In this document: positions 47,338 through 56,325 of the stretch, piece after piece | How the letters are laid out: the number at the start of each line of letters is the position of its first letter | Position numbering within the stretch: the stretch's first letter is position 1 | Assembly (NCBI RefSeq): GCF_007483665.1 | Contig: NZ_VIQO01000023.1 | Coordinates: forward strand, 62,001-126,000 | Reading direction: 5' to 3' | From: Catellatospora sichuanensis | Lineage (GTDB): Bacteria; Actinomycetota; Actinomycetes; Mycobacteriales; Micromonosporaceae | DNA length: 64,000 nucleotides | Notes under the pieces: model-generated | What the model was told of the DNA's origin: nothing | What the model saw: the letters and a program-made list of their open reading frames with translations, nothing else | The model's database searches: none | Translations under genes and position numbers: made by a program

Positions 47338-48477
47338 ATGACGGACAACACCGGGATCCGGCCGTACCGGATCGACATTCCTGAAGCCGACCTCGCCGAC
47401 CTACGTGCCCGACTGGACCGGACGAGGTGGACCGACCCCGCGCCCGGGGCCGGCTACGGGGTGGGCCTGGACCAGGTGCGCCGGCTCGTGGAGCACTGGC
47501 GGTCCGCCTACGACTGGCGTGCCCAGGAAGCGCGAATCAACCAGCATCCCCAGTTCACCACCACCATCGACGGGCAGAACATCCACTTCCTGCACGTGCG
47601 GTCGCCGGAACCGGCGGCGATGCCGCTGATCCTCACCCATGGCTGGCCCGGATCAGTCGTGGAGTTCCTGGACCTGGTCGGCCCGCTCACCGATCCGGTC
47701 GCGCACGGCGGCGATGCGGCTGACGCGTTCCACCTGGTGATCCCGTCCCTGCCGGGTTTCGGCTTCTCCGGCCCGGCCGCCGACACCGGCTGGGGCACCG
47801 TACGCACGGCCGCGGCCTGGTCGGAGCTGATGTCGCGCCTGGGATACGAACGCTACGGAGCGCACGGCAACGACGCCGGCTCGATGATCTCGCCACGGCT
47901 GGCCACCCACGCCGGTGACCGAGTCGTCGGGGTACACGTCATGCAGGTGTTCTCCTTCCCCTCCGGGGACGCTGCCGAATTCGCCGGCATGTCCGAGCAG
48001 GACATGGCCCAGATGCAGCAGCTGCAGTGGTTCATGGCGGCCAAGTTCTCGTTCAACCAGCTTCACTCGCAGCAGCCGCAGACCCTCGCCCACGCGCTGG
48101 CCGACTCACCGGCCGGCCTGCTCGGCTGGAACCTGCAGCTGATGGACGACGAAGCGATGGGCGGCCGGCGCCTCGACGACGACTTCGTGGTTACCAACGC
48201 CGCCATCTACTGGCTCACCAACACCGCCGGTTCGTCGATCCGCTTCTACCACGAGGACGCCAACGCCGCCCACGCGCCAGCCGAGCCGAGCACGTTCCCC
48301 CTGGGTGTGGCCGGTTTCGGGGGCGACTTCACGGGGGTCCGCCGCTTCGCCGACCGCGACCACAAGAACATCACGCAGTGGCACCTGTACGACGCTCCCG
48401 GCGGACACTATGCCGCCCACCTGGAGCCGGAGCTGGTGACCTCCGACATTCGGGGCTTCTTCCGCGCCCTCCGCTGA
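47338..48477 (+). CDS. Epoxide hydrolase (EHN-domain alpha/beta hydrolase)
   Basis: 379 residues. N-terminal EHN domain (~5-110: YRIDIPEADLADLRARL, WRSAYDWRAQEARIN) and alpha/beta-hydrolase domain with oxyanion motif HGWPGS, nucleophile Asp in AHGNDAGS and catalytic His in GGHYAAHLEPE. Enzymes of this group open epoxides to diols; some members instead process juvenile-hormone-like or limonene-like substrates. No signal peptide. A paralogue follows 450 bp downstream. Confidence 0.88.
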   Translation: MTDNTGIRPYRIDIPEADLADLRARLDRTRWTDPAPGAGYGVGLDQVRRLVEHWRSAYDWRAQEARINQHPQFTTTIDGQNIHFLHVRSPEPAAMPLILTHGWPGSVVEFLDLVGPLTDPVAHGGDAADAFHLVIPSLPGFGFSGPAADTGWGTVRTAAAWSELMSRLGYERYGAHGNDAGSMISPRLATHAGDRVVGVHVMQVFSFPSGDAAEFAGMSEQDMAQMQQLQWFMAAKFSFNQLHSQQPQTLAHALADSPAGLLGWNLQLMDDEAMGGRRLDDDFVVTNAAIYWLTNTAGSSIRFYHEDANAAHAPAEPSTFPLGVAGFGGDFTGVRRFADRDHKNITQWHLYDAPGGHYAAHLEPELVTSDIRGFFRALR

Positions 48478-48669
48478 GTTTCGGATCCGGCATCAGCGGC
48501 GGTCGGCTGCGCCCGATGACGTCGGCTTCCGTGGTCGAGGCCACAACCGTGCCGTCGGTCAAGTTCGGTGGGCTTCGGCCACGGGCCGCAGTCAGCAAGC
48601 GATGGGCGGACACGGCAAGAACGGCGACACCACACCGGCCGCGAGCTGCGCAGCAGTCTGATCGGACGA

Positions 48670-48709
48670 GGGCGGGGGATTGCCGACCATGGCCGGCAAT
48701 CCCCCGCCC
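48670..48709 (+). terminator. Strong hairpin terminator
   Basis: A perfect 16-bp stem (48670-48685 with 48694-48709), GC-rich at both base and apex, with an 8-base loop ACCATGGC. It lies 193 bases after the first epoxide hydrolase and would isolate the second gene from read-through. Confidence 0.75.
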
Positions 48710-48760
48710 TGCTGCGGCCGCATCAGGACGCCGGTAGCGGCACCCTGCGCCCGCGAACCG

Positions 48761-48789
48761 TATTACCATAAGGCAATCAAGCGGTAATA
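48761..48789. promoter_or_regulatory. Inverted repeat in AT-rich promoter island
   Basis: TATTACC (48761-48767) and GGTAATA (48783-48789) are exact inverted repeats 15 bases apart in an AT-rich patch upstream of the second epoxide hydrolase. Spacing of arm centres is about two helical turns, as expected for a dimeric repressor of the TetR or MarR type; the cognate regulator is not visible in the window. Confidence 0.45.
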
Positions 48790-48926
48790 GGCCATGAATA
48801 GGTTAAATACGGGCAACAAGTATCATTCTTGCCGCCCGCGCTACACAGCGGCCGGGTAGGCCGCGCTCGTCGCACCCAGGGCGCACAGACCCTGCGGTCT
48901 CACCCGTCAACGGTAAGGGGACACCC

Positions 48927-50123
48927 ATGCCCGCCAAGAGCAAGAAATCAGCGATCCGGCCGTTCACGGTGGAGATACCGCAATCCCAGCTGGACGACCT
49001 GCGTGCGCGTATCGAGGCCATGCGCTGGCCCGAGAAGGAGACCGTCGACGACCTGACGCAGGGCGTGCAGCTCGCGACGATGCAGTCGCTCGCGAAGCAC
49101 TGGGCGACGGCGTACGACTGGCGCAAGTGCGAGGCACGACTGAACTCGTACCCGAACTTCATCACCGAGATCGACGGGCTCGACATCCACTTCATCCACG
49201 TCCGTTCCCCGCACGAGAACGCCCTGCCGCTCATCGTCACGCACGGGTGGCCGGGATCTGTCGTCGAGCAGCTGAAGATCATCGATCCGCTGACCGACCC
49301 CACCAAACACGGCGGCAAGGCCGAGGACGCCTTCCACCTGGTGATCCCGTCGATGCCCGGCTACGGCTTCTCGGGCACGCCGAAGACCACCGGCTGGGAT
49401 CCCGACCACATCGGACGAGCCTGGGTGGAGCTGATGAAACGGCTCGGCTACACCGAGTTCGCGGCGCAGGGCGGCGACTGGGGCGCGCTCATCGTCGACA
49501 TGATGGGCGTGCAGGCGGCCCCGGAACTGCTCGGCATCCACACCAACATGGCCGGCGCGGTGCCGCCCGAGATCGACAAGGCGGCGCTGGCCGGAGCAGA
49601 AGCGCCGGCCGGTCTCTCGCAGGAGGAACGCCACGCCTTCGACCAGCTCGCCTTCTTCTACGGCAAGGGCCTGGCCTATGCGCAGGAGATGGGCAACCGC
49701 CCGCAGACGCTGTACGGCATCGCGGACTCACCCGTCGGCCTGGCCGCCTGGATCCTCGACCACGACGCCCGCAGCACCGAGCTGATCGCGCGTGTCTTCC
49801 AGGGCAAGAAGGAGGGCCTGACCCGCGACGACGTGCTGGACAACATCACGCTCTACTGGCTGACCAACACGGCGATCTCCGCATCCCGCCTGTACTGGGA
49901 GAACAAGTTCGCCTTCTTCGCACCGAAGGGCGTCGGCGTGCCCGTGGCCGTGAGCGCCTACCCGGATGAGATCTACTCGGCGCCGCGCAGCTGGGTCGAG
50001 CGGGCGTACCCCAACCTCGTCCACTACAACAAGCTCGACAAGGGCGGGCACTTCGCGGCCTGGGAGCAGCCGAAGTCGTTCACCGAAGAGCTGCGGGCAG
50101 GCCTGCGCCCACTGCGCCATTGA
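48927..50123 (+). CDS. Epoxide hydrolase (EHN-domain alpha/beta hydrolase), paralogue
   Basis: 398 residues with the same architecture as the gene at 47338: EHN domain (FTVEIPQSQLDDLRARIEAM), HGWPGS, nucleophile AQGGDWGA with Asp, and catalytic His in GGHFAAWEQPK. The two proteins share most motif positions but differ at the nucleophile elbow (GND versus GGD), so they are diverged paralogues with probably different substrates. The N-terminal MPAKSKKS is a short basic extension. Confidence 0.88.
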   Translation: MPAKSKKSAIRPFTVEIPQSQLDDLRARIEAMRWPEKETVDDLTQGVQLATMQSLAKHWATAYDWRKCEARLNSYPNFITEIDGLDIHFIHVRSPHENALPLIVTHGWPGSVVEQLKIIDPLTDPTKHGGKAEDAFHLVIPSMPGYGFSGTPKTTGWDPDHIGRAWVELMKRLGYTEFAAQGGDWGALIVDMMGVQAAPELLGIHTNMAGAVPPEIDKAALAGAEAPAGLSQEERHAFDQLAFFYGKGLAYAQEMGNRPQTLYGIADSPVGLAAWILDHDARSTELIARVFQGKKEGLTRDDVLDNITLYWLTNTAISASRLYWENKFAFFAPKGVGVPVAVSAYPDEIYSAPRSWVERAYPNLVHYNKLDKGGHFAAWEQPKSFTEELRAGLRPLRH

Positions 50124-50147
50124 GATCGGGCACCGCCTTGGCGGCGG

Positions 50148-50645
50148 TCAGACCAGGTTGACCAACTTGTATCCGGCGTTGCGGCATCTGCGGATGAGGA
50201 CCAGCTCGCCGGACACGGTCAGCTGCTGCATCGAGCCGAACTCGCTGAACTTCGTGAAGGTCGACGCCGCCACGGCCGCGTCGGAAAGATCGGTCAGCGC
50301 CACCTTCACCTCGGCGTCGGCGACCCGGTCGGAGGCCTCGGCGAACTTCGCCGCCACGGCGAGGAACGTCGGCTCCAGCGCCTCCAGCTCCTTGGCCACC
50401 GTCGCCTTGTCGCCCCGCTTCTCCGCCTCGAAGCCGCGCTGAATGTGCTGCTGCGTCTGCGTGTTCAGAGTGGCGTACAGGCCGTCGGCAGCCTCGCAGG
50501 CGGCCGGGACGCTCGCGAGCACATCCGACGCGGCGCTGCTCGCCGGGACGACAGAGGGCCCGGCCTGCGGCTCGGCCGCGTCACTGCACGCGACGACACC
50601 CGTCATGACGACGGCCAGCAGCACGGATACGGCGGTACGGCGCAT
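50148..50645 (-). CDS. Small lipoprotein of unknown function
   Basis: 165 residues from the ATG at 50645 (GGAG upstream). The signal ends in a lipobox VVAC, so the mature protein is anchored by its first cysteine. The rest is a helical domain with TQTQQHIQRGFEAEKRGDKA and VALTDLSDAAVAASTF, and two further cysteines (PAACEAADG and IRRCRNAG) that could form a disulfide. No family recognised. It converges on the epoxide hydrolase. Confidence 0.7.
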   Translation of the reverse strand: MRRTAVSVLLAVVMTGVVACSDAAEPQAGPSVVPASSAASDVLASVPAACEAADGLYATLNTQTQQHIQRGFEAEKRGDKATVAKELEALEPTFLAVAAKFAEASDRVADAEVKVALTDLSDAAVAASTFTKFSEFGSMQQLTVSGELVLIRRCRNAGYKLVNLV

Positions 50646-50784
50646 TCGGAGAGCTCCTCGACGGTTCACGCTGGGGCGGCGCCGTCCGCACAATGTGGAG
50701 GGCGCCCCGCCGCACCCTAGTTGATCGTGGCGAGCGGCAGCAACGTGATCCGCCCCGCCACCTCAATGGCCACGCATTCCTGCC

Positions 50785-51402
50785 TCAGCGAGCGCCACGG
50801 CACGCCTGCCACATGCCGCGGGTCATCTCGTACTCGACTTCGCCCAGGTCCGCGCCCGGGAGCGGGTCGTCCCAGACCGGAAAGTACGTGCGAACGTGCC
50901 GCATGCCGATGGCCTCCATCACGCCTCGGGACCCGGTGTTCACTGCCATGGTCTGCGCGATCACCCGGCTCTGCCCGACGGTGTCGAAGGCGTGCCGCAG
51001 CAGGACGCGGGATGCCTCGCTGGCCAGACCTTTCCGCCAGTGCCGACGGACGAGGCGGTAACCCAGGTCTGTGACGGTCGGGTCGTCAGGTTGGTCCGGA
51101 CCGTGCGCCGGCGGGAGCATCATCAGCCCGATGAAATCGCCATCGTCCTCACCTGCGGGTGGCGTCGAGTCAAGCGCGCCGCCGTCAGACGCGAACGCCA
51201 TCCAGAAGCCCAAGCCGTCCACCTTGCGTCCCAAGGCCATCCGCTGCGAATGAGATGCGACCACCTCGTCCCGGGATCGCGCCCGGCCGCTGATGTACCG
51301 AAGCACCTCCGGATCGGAATCGAGTTGGACTTCCAGCTCCAGATGCCGGTCCGCAAGCGGGACCAGCAGCAGGCGATCAGTCCGCAAGATCGGTTGAGGC
51401 AT
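50785..51402 (-). CDS. GNAT acetyltransferase (RimJ/RimL-like)
   Basis: 205 residues from the ATG at 51402 (MPQPILRTDRLLLVPL). GNAT fold of the Acetyltransf_3 group: ILRTDRLLLVPLADRH, LGYRLVRRHWRKGLASEASR as acetyl-CoA loop, and AVNTGSRGVMEAIGM. Substrate unknown: ribosomal-protein-like acetylation, or acetylation of a small amine. An upstream extension to 51477 exists but is less likely. Confidence 0.8.
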   Translation of the reverse strand: MPQPILRTDRLLLVPLADRHLELEVQLDSDPEVLRYISGRARSRDEVVASHSQRMALGRKVDGLGFWMAFASDGGALDSTPPAGEDDGDFIGLMMLPPAHGPDQPDDPTVTDLGYRLVRRHWRKGLASEASRVLLRHAFDTVGQSRVIAQTMAVNTGSRGVMEAIGMRHVRTYFPVWDDPLPGADLGEVEYEMTRGMWQACRGAR

Positions 51403-51518
51403 TCCGCAACGATCACATAATGGCGCCGATGGCGCTATCCGATTTTGTCGCAGGTCACACGCACTTCCCATGGTCATGGGCTGGTTCTTGGTTCGTCAGG
51501 GGTTACCCCTCGCCGCAA

Positions 51519-51546
51519 CCTACCCGTCGGTTGACGACCGGGTAGG
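51519..51546. promoter_or_regulatory. Operator-like palindrome upstream of the amine oxidase
   Basis: CCTACCCG (51519-51526) and CGGGTAGG (51539-51546) are exact inverted repeats 12 bases apart. A TTGACG box (51531-51536) lies between the arms, and no good -10 follows. It is 123 bases before the oxidase start. Binding factor unknown. Confidence 0.4.
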
Positions 51547-51668
51547 CAACGTGGCGGACACACAAGTAAAGCACCACCGAAATCTGGCCCTCCTAGCGTC
51601 CGGACCCAAGATCCCCAACCTCGGGAGGCGTCCCCCCCGCCTCCCGGACGTCCCTGGAGGTTCACCCC

Positions 51669-53258
51669 TTGGGCCAGACACGCCGTGACTTCCTCCGCCA
51701 GATCGGCATCACCGGCGGCGCAGGAGTCATGTTCCACACCATGGGAGCCCTCGGGCTCACCACGGCGGCCAACGCTGCCGAGACCCCGCCGTTCACCCCA
51801 CTCACGAGGGACGCCCTGCGAAGCCGGGGCGACAAGTCCGTCATCGTCATGGGCGGCGGCATCGCCGGCATGACCGCTGCGTACGAGCTGCTCAAGGGCG
51901 GCTATTCGGTCACCGTGCTCGAGGGCCGCGACCGGCCCGGCGGTCGCAACTGGACCGTCCGGCGCGGCACCACCTTCACCGACCTCAAAGGACAGACCCA
52001 GACCGCCGGCTTCTCCAAGGGCCAGTACATGAACGCCGGCCCGGGGCGCATCCCGCAGATGCACGTGACGCTGGACTACTGCAAGGAACTCGGCGTCCCG
52101 ATCGAGGTCTTCACCAACCAGAACGCCGACGCGTTCCTCTACCGCGAGAACGTCCCCGGCGCGCTCAACGGCGTCCCCGTCCGGCAACGTGCCGTGAAGG
52201 CCGACGCCTACGGCTACACCGCCGAGCTGCTGGCCAAGGCGACCAGCCAGGGCGCCCTCGACGCGGAGCTGACCGCCGCGGACAAGGAGGCCCTGATCTC
52301 CTACCTGCGCAGCTTCGGCGCCATCAACTCCGCCAACGAGTACGTCGGCGGCGGCCGCCGCGGCTACGCCCCCGAGCCCGGCGCCCATCTCGAGGCCGGC
52401 ACCCCGCTCCCGCAGTACGAGCTGTCCGACCTGTTCCGCTCCACCCTGGGCAACTACTTCTCCTTCGAGATGGGCTTCGACCAGGCGATGATGATGTACC
52501 AGCCCATCGGCGGCATGGATCGCATCGCGTACGCCTTCGCCGAGGCCATCGGTGCCCGCCGCTTCCGTTACAACGCCGAGGTCCTGGCGTACCAGAACAC
52601 CACAGACGGCGTCGCGGTCACCTACACGACCGCCGGCGGCCCGAAGACCATCACCGCCGACTTCGCCATCAACGCGATGCCGCCCCACATCGCCGCGAAG
52701 ATCCCCAGCAACATGCCCGCCGAGGTCGTCACGGCGCTGGGCTCGGTCAGCAAGACCAACGCCGGCAAAATCGGCATCGAGTACGACCGCCGCTGGTGGG
52801 AGGAGGACTTCCGCATCTACGGCGGCATCACCAACGCCAACACCAACATCGGCAACATGTGGCACCCGTCGTACGGCTACCACGGCAAGACCGGCACGAT
52901 GATCGGCTACTACAACACCGGCGCCAACGCGAACTTCTACGGCGCCCTGACCCCGGCGCAGCGGCTCACCGAGGCGGTGGCACAGGGCAAGAAGATCTTC
53001 GGTGACGTCTACGGCGAGGGCATCACCACGTCGTTCAGCCAGGACTGGGCGTCGGCGAAGTTCTCCGAAGGTGCCTGGGTCAGCTGGCCCAGCGCGGTCG
53101 GCGGCCAGACCGGGGCCGGCTACCGCAGCCTCCTGCAGGCCTCCGGCAACGTCTACTTCGCCGGCGACCACCTCAGCCACGCCATCGCCTGGCAGCACGG
53201 CGCCATCACCTCGGCCCGCGCCACCGTCGAGCAGATCCACGAGAGGGTGACCGCCTGA
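51669..53258 (+). CDS. Tat-exported FAD-dependent amine/L-amino acid oxidase
   Basis: 529 residues from a TTG chosen because GGAGG lies eight bases upstream and because it supplies a complete twin-arginine signal, TRRDFLRQIG, with the hydrophobic stretch ending in ANAAE. The FAD fold begins with VIVMGGGIAGMTAAYEL and the family segment GRDRPGGRNWTVRRG, and ends with NVYFAGDHLSHAIAWQHGA. It should oxidise an L-amino acid or amine outside the membrane, releasing hydrogen peroxide and an imine. The stop overlaps the RidA-like gene by one base (TGATG). Confidence 0.87.
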   Translation: MGQTRRDFLRQIGITGGAGVMFHTMGALGLTTAANAAETPPFTPLTRDALRSRGDKSVIVMGGGIAGMTAAYELLKGGYSVTVLEGRDRPGGRNWTVRRGTTFTDLKGQTQTAGFSKGQYMNAGPGRIPQMHVTLDYCKELGVPIEVFTNQNADAFLYRENVPGALNGVPVRQRAVKADAYGYTAELLAKATSQGALDAELTAADKEALISYLRSFGAINSANEYVGGGRRGYAPEPGAHLEAGTPLPQYELSDLFRSTLGNYFSFEMGFDQAMMMYQPIGGMDRIAYAFAEAIGARRFRYNAEVLAYQNTTDGVAVTYTTAGGPKTITADFAINAMPPHIAAKIPSNMPAEVVTALGSVSKTNAGKIGIEYDRRWWEEDFRIYGGITNANTNIGNMWHPSYGYHGKTGTMIGYYNTGANANFYGALTPAQRLTEAVAQGKKIFGDVYGEGITTSFSQDWASAKFSEGAWVSWPSAVGGQTGAGYRSLLQASGNVYFAGDHLSHAIAWQHGAITSARATVEQIHERVTA

Positions 53259-53929
53259 TGCGCATGCTCCACCACCTCGGTGGCCGCACCAAGATCGTCC
53301 TGGCCGTCGCCCTGACCGCCGGCCTGGTCGCGCCGACGACCGCGGTCGCCGCCGGCCTGTTCCCACCCCGACCGGGCACCACGGTCTCGGTGCTGCCGGC
53401 CGGGCAGGACAACCCGTCGATCGCCGACGGCGTGGCCATCGGCCGCGGCACCGCGATCTACAAGACCAGCGGCCTCGGCCCCGGCGGTCTCAACACCGCC
53501 GCCGCGGCAGGCACCGAGGCCCGCTACATCGACCCCGTCGACCTGGTCGACGGCCAGCTGCCGCCGGGCGTGACGATCACCGAGGCGCAGGGCCTCAACG
53601 TCCTGCGTCGCATCGGGGAGAACCTCGCCAGGGCCGGTCTCTCCTACGACGACGTCATCACGATGCGCGTCTTCCTCCAGAACCCCGCCGGCCAGGAGAA
53701 GATGGACTTCGCCGGCTGGAATCGTGCGTACCGGCAGTTCTTCGCCAACACCAGCCTCGCCACCGGCGAGCCGGTCAACGTGCCGCTCGGCTCGGCCGCA
53801 CCCGCCCCGCCGATGGTGGCCAACCCGGCCAGGCCGTCGCGGTTCGCGCTCGAGATCGAGAACCTGCCGGTCAACGGCTGGCTGGTCGAGGTCGAGGTCG
53901 ACGCGGCCTACCCGGCCAAGAACGAGTAG
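53258..53929 (+). CDS. Exported RidA (YjgF) family protein
   Basis: 223 residues, longer than the usual ~130 because of an N-terminal Sec signal (KIVLAVALTAGLVAPTTAVAA) and a linker. The RidA domain occupies ~75-223 with EAQGLNVLRRIGENLARAGL, VITMRVFLQN and the substrate-carboxylate Arg in ARPSRFALEI. RidA enzymes hydrolyse reactive imines/enamines from amino acid oxidation. Being exported and one base from the exported oxidase gene, it probably handles that oxidase's imine product. Export of a RidA is unusual. Confidence 0.85.
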   Translation: MRMLHHLGGRTKIVLAVALTAGLVAPTTAVAAGLFPPRPGTTVSVLPAGQDNPSIADGVAIGRGTAIYKTSGLGPGGLNTAAAAGTEARYIDPVDLVDGQLPPGVTITEAQGLNVLRRIGENLARAGLSYDDVITMRVFLQNPAGQEKMDFAGWNRAYRQFFANTSLATGEPVNVPLGSAAPAPPMVANPARPSRFALEIENLPVNGWLVEVEVDAAYPAKNE

Positions 53930-53942
53930 CGCCTGACACCGT

Positions 53943-53981
53943 CGCCCACCTCGCCCTCATGGTCAACCGGCGAGGTGGGCG
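53943..53981. terminator. Bidirectional terminator hairpin
   Basis: Perfect 13-bp stem (53943-53955 with 53969-53981) with a 13-base loop, between the convergent RidA gene and the next minus-strand gene. Confidence 0.7.
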
Positions 53982-54009
53982 ATCCTATGATCGAAAGAGC
54001 CGGGTCGGG

Positions 54010-54384
54010 TCAGGCCCGCGGCGCGAAGGGGTCCTCCGGCGGAAAGCAGCCGTAGTCCTGTAACGGCATGGGCTCGTCCACCACGATCTGCTGAAGCCAG
54101 CCGGCGGGAGAAAGCCCGTCCGGACGGTCCACCACGCGGATACCGGGCAGCGGCGCACCGCGGCCTGCCTCGGGATCCATCGAGCTGCCGATGGCGTCGC
54201 CGGCGAGCTGCCCGTCTCGGTCCAGCAGCGCGTGAACTGCATCGTAGACGTCGACGATCGCGGCGGCGGCCTGCTCCTCGGTCAGCTCGGGCTCGGCCTC
54301 TCGCAGCGCTTGGCGCGCGGCTGCCAGAAACCGTTCAGGGTCGACGATGACCACGTCACGCCGGGACCGGACGCTGACCGTCAT
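54010..54384 (-). CDS. Unrecognised 124-residue protein
   Basis: Started at the ATG at 54384 (TVSVRSRRDVVIVDPERF); a start at 54411 is possible. The N-terminal half is helical and Ala/Glu-rich (FLAAARQALREAEPELTEEQAAAAI); the C-terminal half is Pro/Asp-rich with GWLQQIVVDEPMPL. No domain recognised. No signal peptide. Convergent with the oxidase/RidA pair. Confidence 0.6.
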   Translation of the reverse strand: MTVSVRSRRDVVIVDPERFLAAARQALREAEPELTEEQAAAAIVDVYDAVHALLDRDGQLAGDAIGSSMDPEAGRGAPLPGIRVVDRPDGLSPAGWLQQIVVDEPMPLQDYGCFPPEDPFAPRA

Positions 54385-54571
54385 ACCCGCTCTCAGTGCC
54401 ACCGGATGCATGGCACCAATATTGCGGCACTGTCGCGCTCACCTGGCATGAGGTCGCAGGATCGTGCGACGAGGCAGATGGGGCGCGCCTGGAGTCAAGC
54501 TCCCAGCCGGTGGGCTGACCTACAGTCGGTGGCTGGCGGTCGACATTCAACCGAGCGCCGCCGAGTGTGTC

Positions 54572-54577
54572 TAATAT
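54572..54577 (+). promoter_or_regulatory. Candidate -10 box for a leaderless transcript
   Basis: TAATAT at 54572-54577 would place transcription start close to the ATG at 54587, so the gene downstream may be leaderless. No strong -35 is seen. Confidence 0.4.
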
Positions 54578-54586
54578 GTCACTCCC

Positions 54587-55522
54587 ATGACGAGCTTCCC
54601 GGCAGCGGCCCTCCGCGTACGCGACGAATCCCTGCCGGAGTACGACCGGCTCCTGCACCTGCGAGAGTGCACCTTGCGCTGCGCGCCCTACGGGTTCCGT
54701 GCCACCTGGCACCATTTGATCGTCAACGCCGGAATCCCGCAACGGCTCGAGGACGACCCGGCCGCGCTGAGTCGGGCAGTGGACGAGCTGTCTGCGGCAC
54801 GGGCGATCTGGCAGCGGCACGCCGCGGCTTTCGCGGCCGAGCGCAGGGCGGCCAAGGCACGGGGGCAACGTGCGGTGCCTCTGCGTGACCGGTGGCAGCA
54901 GCACGGGATCTTCGGCATCGCGTTCTGCCCGGACGCCATGCGCCACCCCGGCGATCCATTGCCGGTCATCGTCGGGCGCCTCATCGACGTCTACGGCTCG
55001 GGGGCGTTGGTCGACGATGAATGTCCCCTGTGCGGCGAGCCGCTGCGCAAGAAGATCTGCGCCCGGTGCGGAATCCAACCGCACGGCCGCGATGGCGGCC
55101 CGCGACTGACGGCGGCTTCGCGTACGCGATACCTGTGGCGTGAGATCTGGAGGCGTACGCCCATGACCGGGTTTTCGCCACCGATGCTGGCTGCGCTGCG
55201 CAACGCACGACGGCTGGTGGCAGAAGTCCCGGCGAGCGAGCCGGGCCGCCGCGCCTTCGTCGACATCGTTCCGGGCCGGACCGATGCCGATCGTGCGGCC
55301 GAGCGAGAGGGCTGGGTTCGAAGCGACCCTGCCCGCACGTACCAGGTGCAGCACTGGGAGTACGACGAACAGCTGCTTGACACGTTCGACTACGACGTCG
55401 GCGCGACGTGTATCGCGACCATGTCCGCGCAGAACCACGTCGACCTTCTTTCCTTGCTGGCCGACTGGGGATTGGCCCCGATGCGGTTCGACTACCCGTG
55501 GAATACGGCCGACCCGCGTTGA
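54587..55522 (+). CDS. Unrecognised 311-residue zinc-ribbon protein
   Basis: Internal zinc ribbon CPLCGEPLRKKICARCGI at ~145-162. The N-terminal half is basic and helical with an early YRxFRATWHHL-type segment (CAPYGFRATWHHL), and the C-terminal part includes HWEYDEQLLDTFDYDVG and SAQNHVDLLSLLADWG. It has no Shine-Dalgarno, consistent with a leaderless mRNA. Family not recognised; a nucleic-acid-related role is possible because of the ribbon. Confidence 0.65.
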   Translation: MTSFPAAALRVRDESLPEYDRLLHLRECTLRCAPYGFRATWHHLIVNAGIPQRLEDDPAALSRAVDELSAARAIWQRHAAAFAAERRAAKARGQRAVPLRDRWQQHGIFGIAFCPDAMRHPGDPLPVIVGRLIDVYGSGALVDDECPLCGEPLRKKICARCGIQPHGRDGGPRLTAASRTRYLWREIWRRTPMTGFSPPMLAALRNARRLVAEVPASEPGRRAFVDIVPGRTDADRAAEREGWVRSDPARTYQVQHWEYDEQLLDTFDYDVGATCIATMSAQNHVDLLSLLADWGLAPMRFDYPWNTADPR

Positions 55523-55569
55523 TCTTGATGCCTTGCACGTAGTACGGGCCCGCGAACGCCCCGTTTTGA

Positions 55570-56127
55570 TCAACCTCGAGGACGACGCCTCCGGGAAAGG
55601 CGCGGAAGCGGGACCGGGGCACCTCCAGCCTGGCGATCGCTTCGCCCCAGCACGACGGCGCAGAGCACGCAGGCGGCGGCAACGACCGCGGTACCGGCCA
55701 GGGCCGGGTAGTACCACCAGCCGTACGCACCGGCCTGCGCCGCGTGCACGTGGGCCTCGTACGCCAGCACCGGGTCGAACATCGACCAGGGCAGCAGGGG
55801 CAGTCCGATAAGTATCACGCCGGTCCCGAGCACCGCGACCGTGCCGATGCCGGGCCGCCCGCCACGCTGGGCCAGGCGCAACGCCGGCACCGCGACGGCG
55901 AGCGCTCCCGCCGTCACGACGGTGAGGTTGACGACCACGTCGAGCAACGGCCCGAAGCGCCAGTCTTCGACGTTGATGTTGTGGTGTCGTTCCACGTACC
56001 GGTCGAGGGCCAGGTCGACCGTTGCCACCACGTACGCGCTGATCGCGACGGCGCCGGCCGCGAACGCCGCAGCGACACGCAGGAGGGCCCTCGCACCGGC
56101 CGCGCTCCTCGCGGTCCATTCGGTCAT
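55570..56127 (-). CDS. Membrane protein of unknown function
   Basis: 185 residues with four predicted membrane helices (RVAAAFAAGAVAISAYVVATV, LTVVTAGALAVAVPALRLA, VAVLGTGVILIGLPLLPW, ALAGTAVVAAACVLCAVVLG) and an extracytoplasmic loop with HHNINVEDWRFG. The C-terminal tail is Arg-rich. No family recognised. Convergent with the zinc-ribbon protein gene. Confidence 0.65.
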   Translation of the reverse strand: MTEWTARSAAGARALLRVAAAFAAGAVAISAYVVATVDLALDRYVERHHNINVEDWRFGPLLDVVVNLTVVTAGALAVAVPALRLAQRGGRPGIGTVAVLGTGVILIGLPLLPWSMFDPVLAYEAHVHAAQAGAYGWWYYPALAGTAVVAAACVLCAVVLGRSDRQAGGAPVPLPRLSRRRRPRG

Positions 56128-56325
56128 GCGGCCAGCATGAACCGGCGGGCCGAATGATGGCGATCCGGGTCTGATTCACGACGCTCACCAGCTCCCACAT
56201 CAGCCGTCCGGACCACTGATCACTCGCGTTCACCGAACGCGCTGAATGCGAGCGGCGAAGGAGCTGTGGGTGAAAGATCCTCAGGCGGGCTCGGTAGCAC
56301 CGGCGGCCCGTGGCGGTGGCCGCGG

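Larger units (their letters stand above)
48478..48926. other. 449-bp gap between paralogous hydrolase genes
   Basis: Holds a 16-bp-stem terminator hairpin (48670-48709), then an AT-rich island around 48755-48830 that stands out from the surrounding DNA, with an inverted repeat TATTACC/GGTAATA. No gene was recognised. The island probably carries the promoter of the second hydrolase. Confidence 0.55.
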
